In this document: piece by piece, positions 5,689-6,051 of the stretch
Numbering within the stretch: the first letter of the stretch is position 1
Layout: each line of letters opens with the position of its first letter
From: Niveispirillum sp.
GTDB lineage: Bacteria; Pseudomonadota; Alphaproteobacteria; Azospirillales; Azospirillaceae
Reading direction: 5' to 3'
Length of the DNA stretch: 6,051 nt
Assembly: GCA_016463045.1 (NCBI GenBank)
Contig: JAEMSB010000139.1
Span: 3,211 to 9,261, forward strand
Notes under the pieces: generated by a model
What the model saw: only the letters and a program-made list of their open reading frames with translations
The model's database searches: none
What the model was told of the DNA's origin: nothing
Made by a program: the position numbers and the translations under genes

Positions 5689-6051
5689 TCATATCCGGCC
5701 AATGGCCCGCGCCAGGGCCCGGCGCACCTGACCCACATCCGCATCGGCCAGACGGGCGGCAAGGTGCAGGTCGGGGCGGATCAACAGCACCTCCCCCGGC
5801 GCCATGCCCAGCACTCGCCGGTCATCGGCACCAACACCCTGGACATGCAGGGGCCAGCCCTCATGCGACAGGTGCGACAGGGCACGGCCCAAGCCGCCCT
5901 CCCCATCACGCGGGCACCAAAGGGCAAGGAAGCCGGCCCCATGCCCCCGCAGCATCCCGCCCAGCGATCGACTGCCCAGAGCCAGATTGGGCATCGCCTG
6001 TCCCGCCTCAGCGGTGGTCAGGGGTGAGGCCCCATAATGATGGGGCACGCA
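5689..6051 (-). CDS. FAD-dependent aromatic-type monooxygenase, C-terminal part (partial)
   Basis: The frame is open to the right edge of the window, and only about the last 120 residues are seen; the FAD- and NAD(P)H-binding parts lie beyond. The visible part is the thioredoxin-like C-terminal domain of the PheA/TfdB/MhpA-type flavin hydroxylases. Its most telling stretch is GEVLLIRPDLHLAARLAD (the family pattern is LxRPDxHxAxR), followed by a closing helix, VGQVRRALARAIGRI. These enzymes hydroxylate phenolic or related aromatic rings using NAD(P)H and oxygen. The stop at 5689-5691 overlaps an ATG of the downstream DUF2783 frame, so the gene heads the operon segment seen here. A GTG at 6048 is in frame but only codes for an internal valine, being far too late for the family. 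The subfamily and substrate cannot be judged from this part. Confidence 0.75.
   Translation of the reverse strand, partial: CVPHHYGASPLTTAEAGQAMPNLALGSRSLGGMLRGHGAGFLALWCPRDGEGGLGRALSHLSHEGWPLHVQGVGADDRRVLGMAPGEVLLIRPDLHLAARLADADVGQVRRALARAIGRI

Overview
This is a GC-rich window with tightly packed genes on both strands and strong AGGAGG-type ribosome binding sites. The gene types (MarR and LuxR-type regulators, SnoaL-like, VOC, two alpha/beta hydrolases, MBL-fold, DUF2783 and FAD-monooxygenase proteins) suggest an alphaproteobacterium such as a sphingomonad or a Rhodospirillales member. That placement is inferred from gene content and composition only. I see no mobile element, tRNA, rRNA or CRISPR array.

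Layout. (1) 3-440 (+): a MarR-family regulator whose first few residues lie outside the window. (2) 441-584: an AT-rich intergenic region holding two inverted repeats with the same ATTGA-N4-TCAAT core, 24 bp centre to centre, placed around a possible promoter; this is a likely operator pair for the MarR protein. (3) 585-2008 (+): a two-gene unit, a SnoaL-like (NTF2-fold) protein and an alpha/beta hydrolase, joined by a TGATG stop/start overlap. (4) 3646-1976 (-): a second, larger alpha/beta hydrolase followed after 15 nt by a small VOC protein. The VOC protein carries residues matching the extradiol ring-cleavage dioxygenase signature, and its 3' end overlaps the 3' end of the first hydrolase by 33 bp. 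(5) 3703-4500 (+): a LuxR-type HTH regulator, divergent from the hydrolase-VOC operon across only about 55 bp. (6) 6051-4515 (-): the C-terminus of an FAD-dependent aromatic-type monooxygenase, a DUF2783 protein and an MBL-fold protein with an incomplete metal site, in that order. The last two genes overlap by GTGA, and the monooxygenase and DUF2783 genes are nearly contiguous.

Together the genes read as part of a catabolic locus for an aromatic or polycyclic/ester-type compound: ring hydroxylation (FAD monooxygenase), possible ring cleavage (VOC protein), ester or C-C hydrolysis (two hydrolases), a dehydration or isomerisation step (SnoaL-like), and two local regulators. The substrate cannot be read from the sequence. 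The least conventional points are the paired operator, the one-domain extradiol-like VOC protein, and the MBL protein that keeps the first zinc site but has lost ligands of the second.
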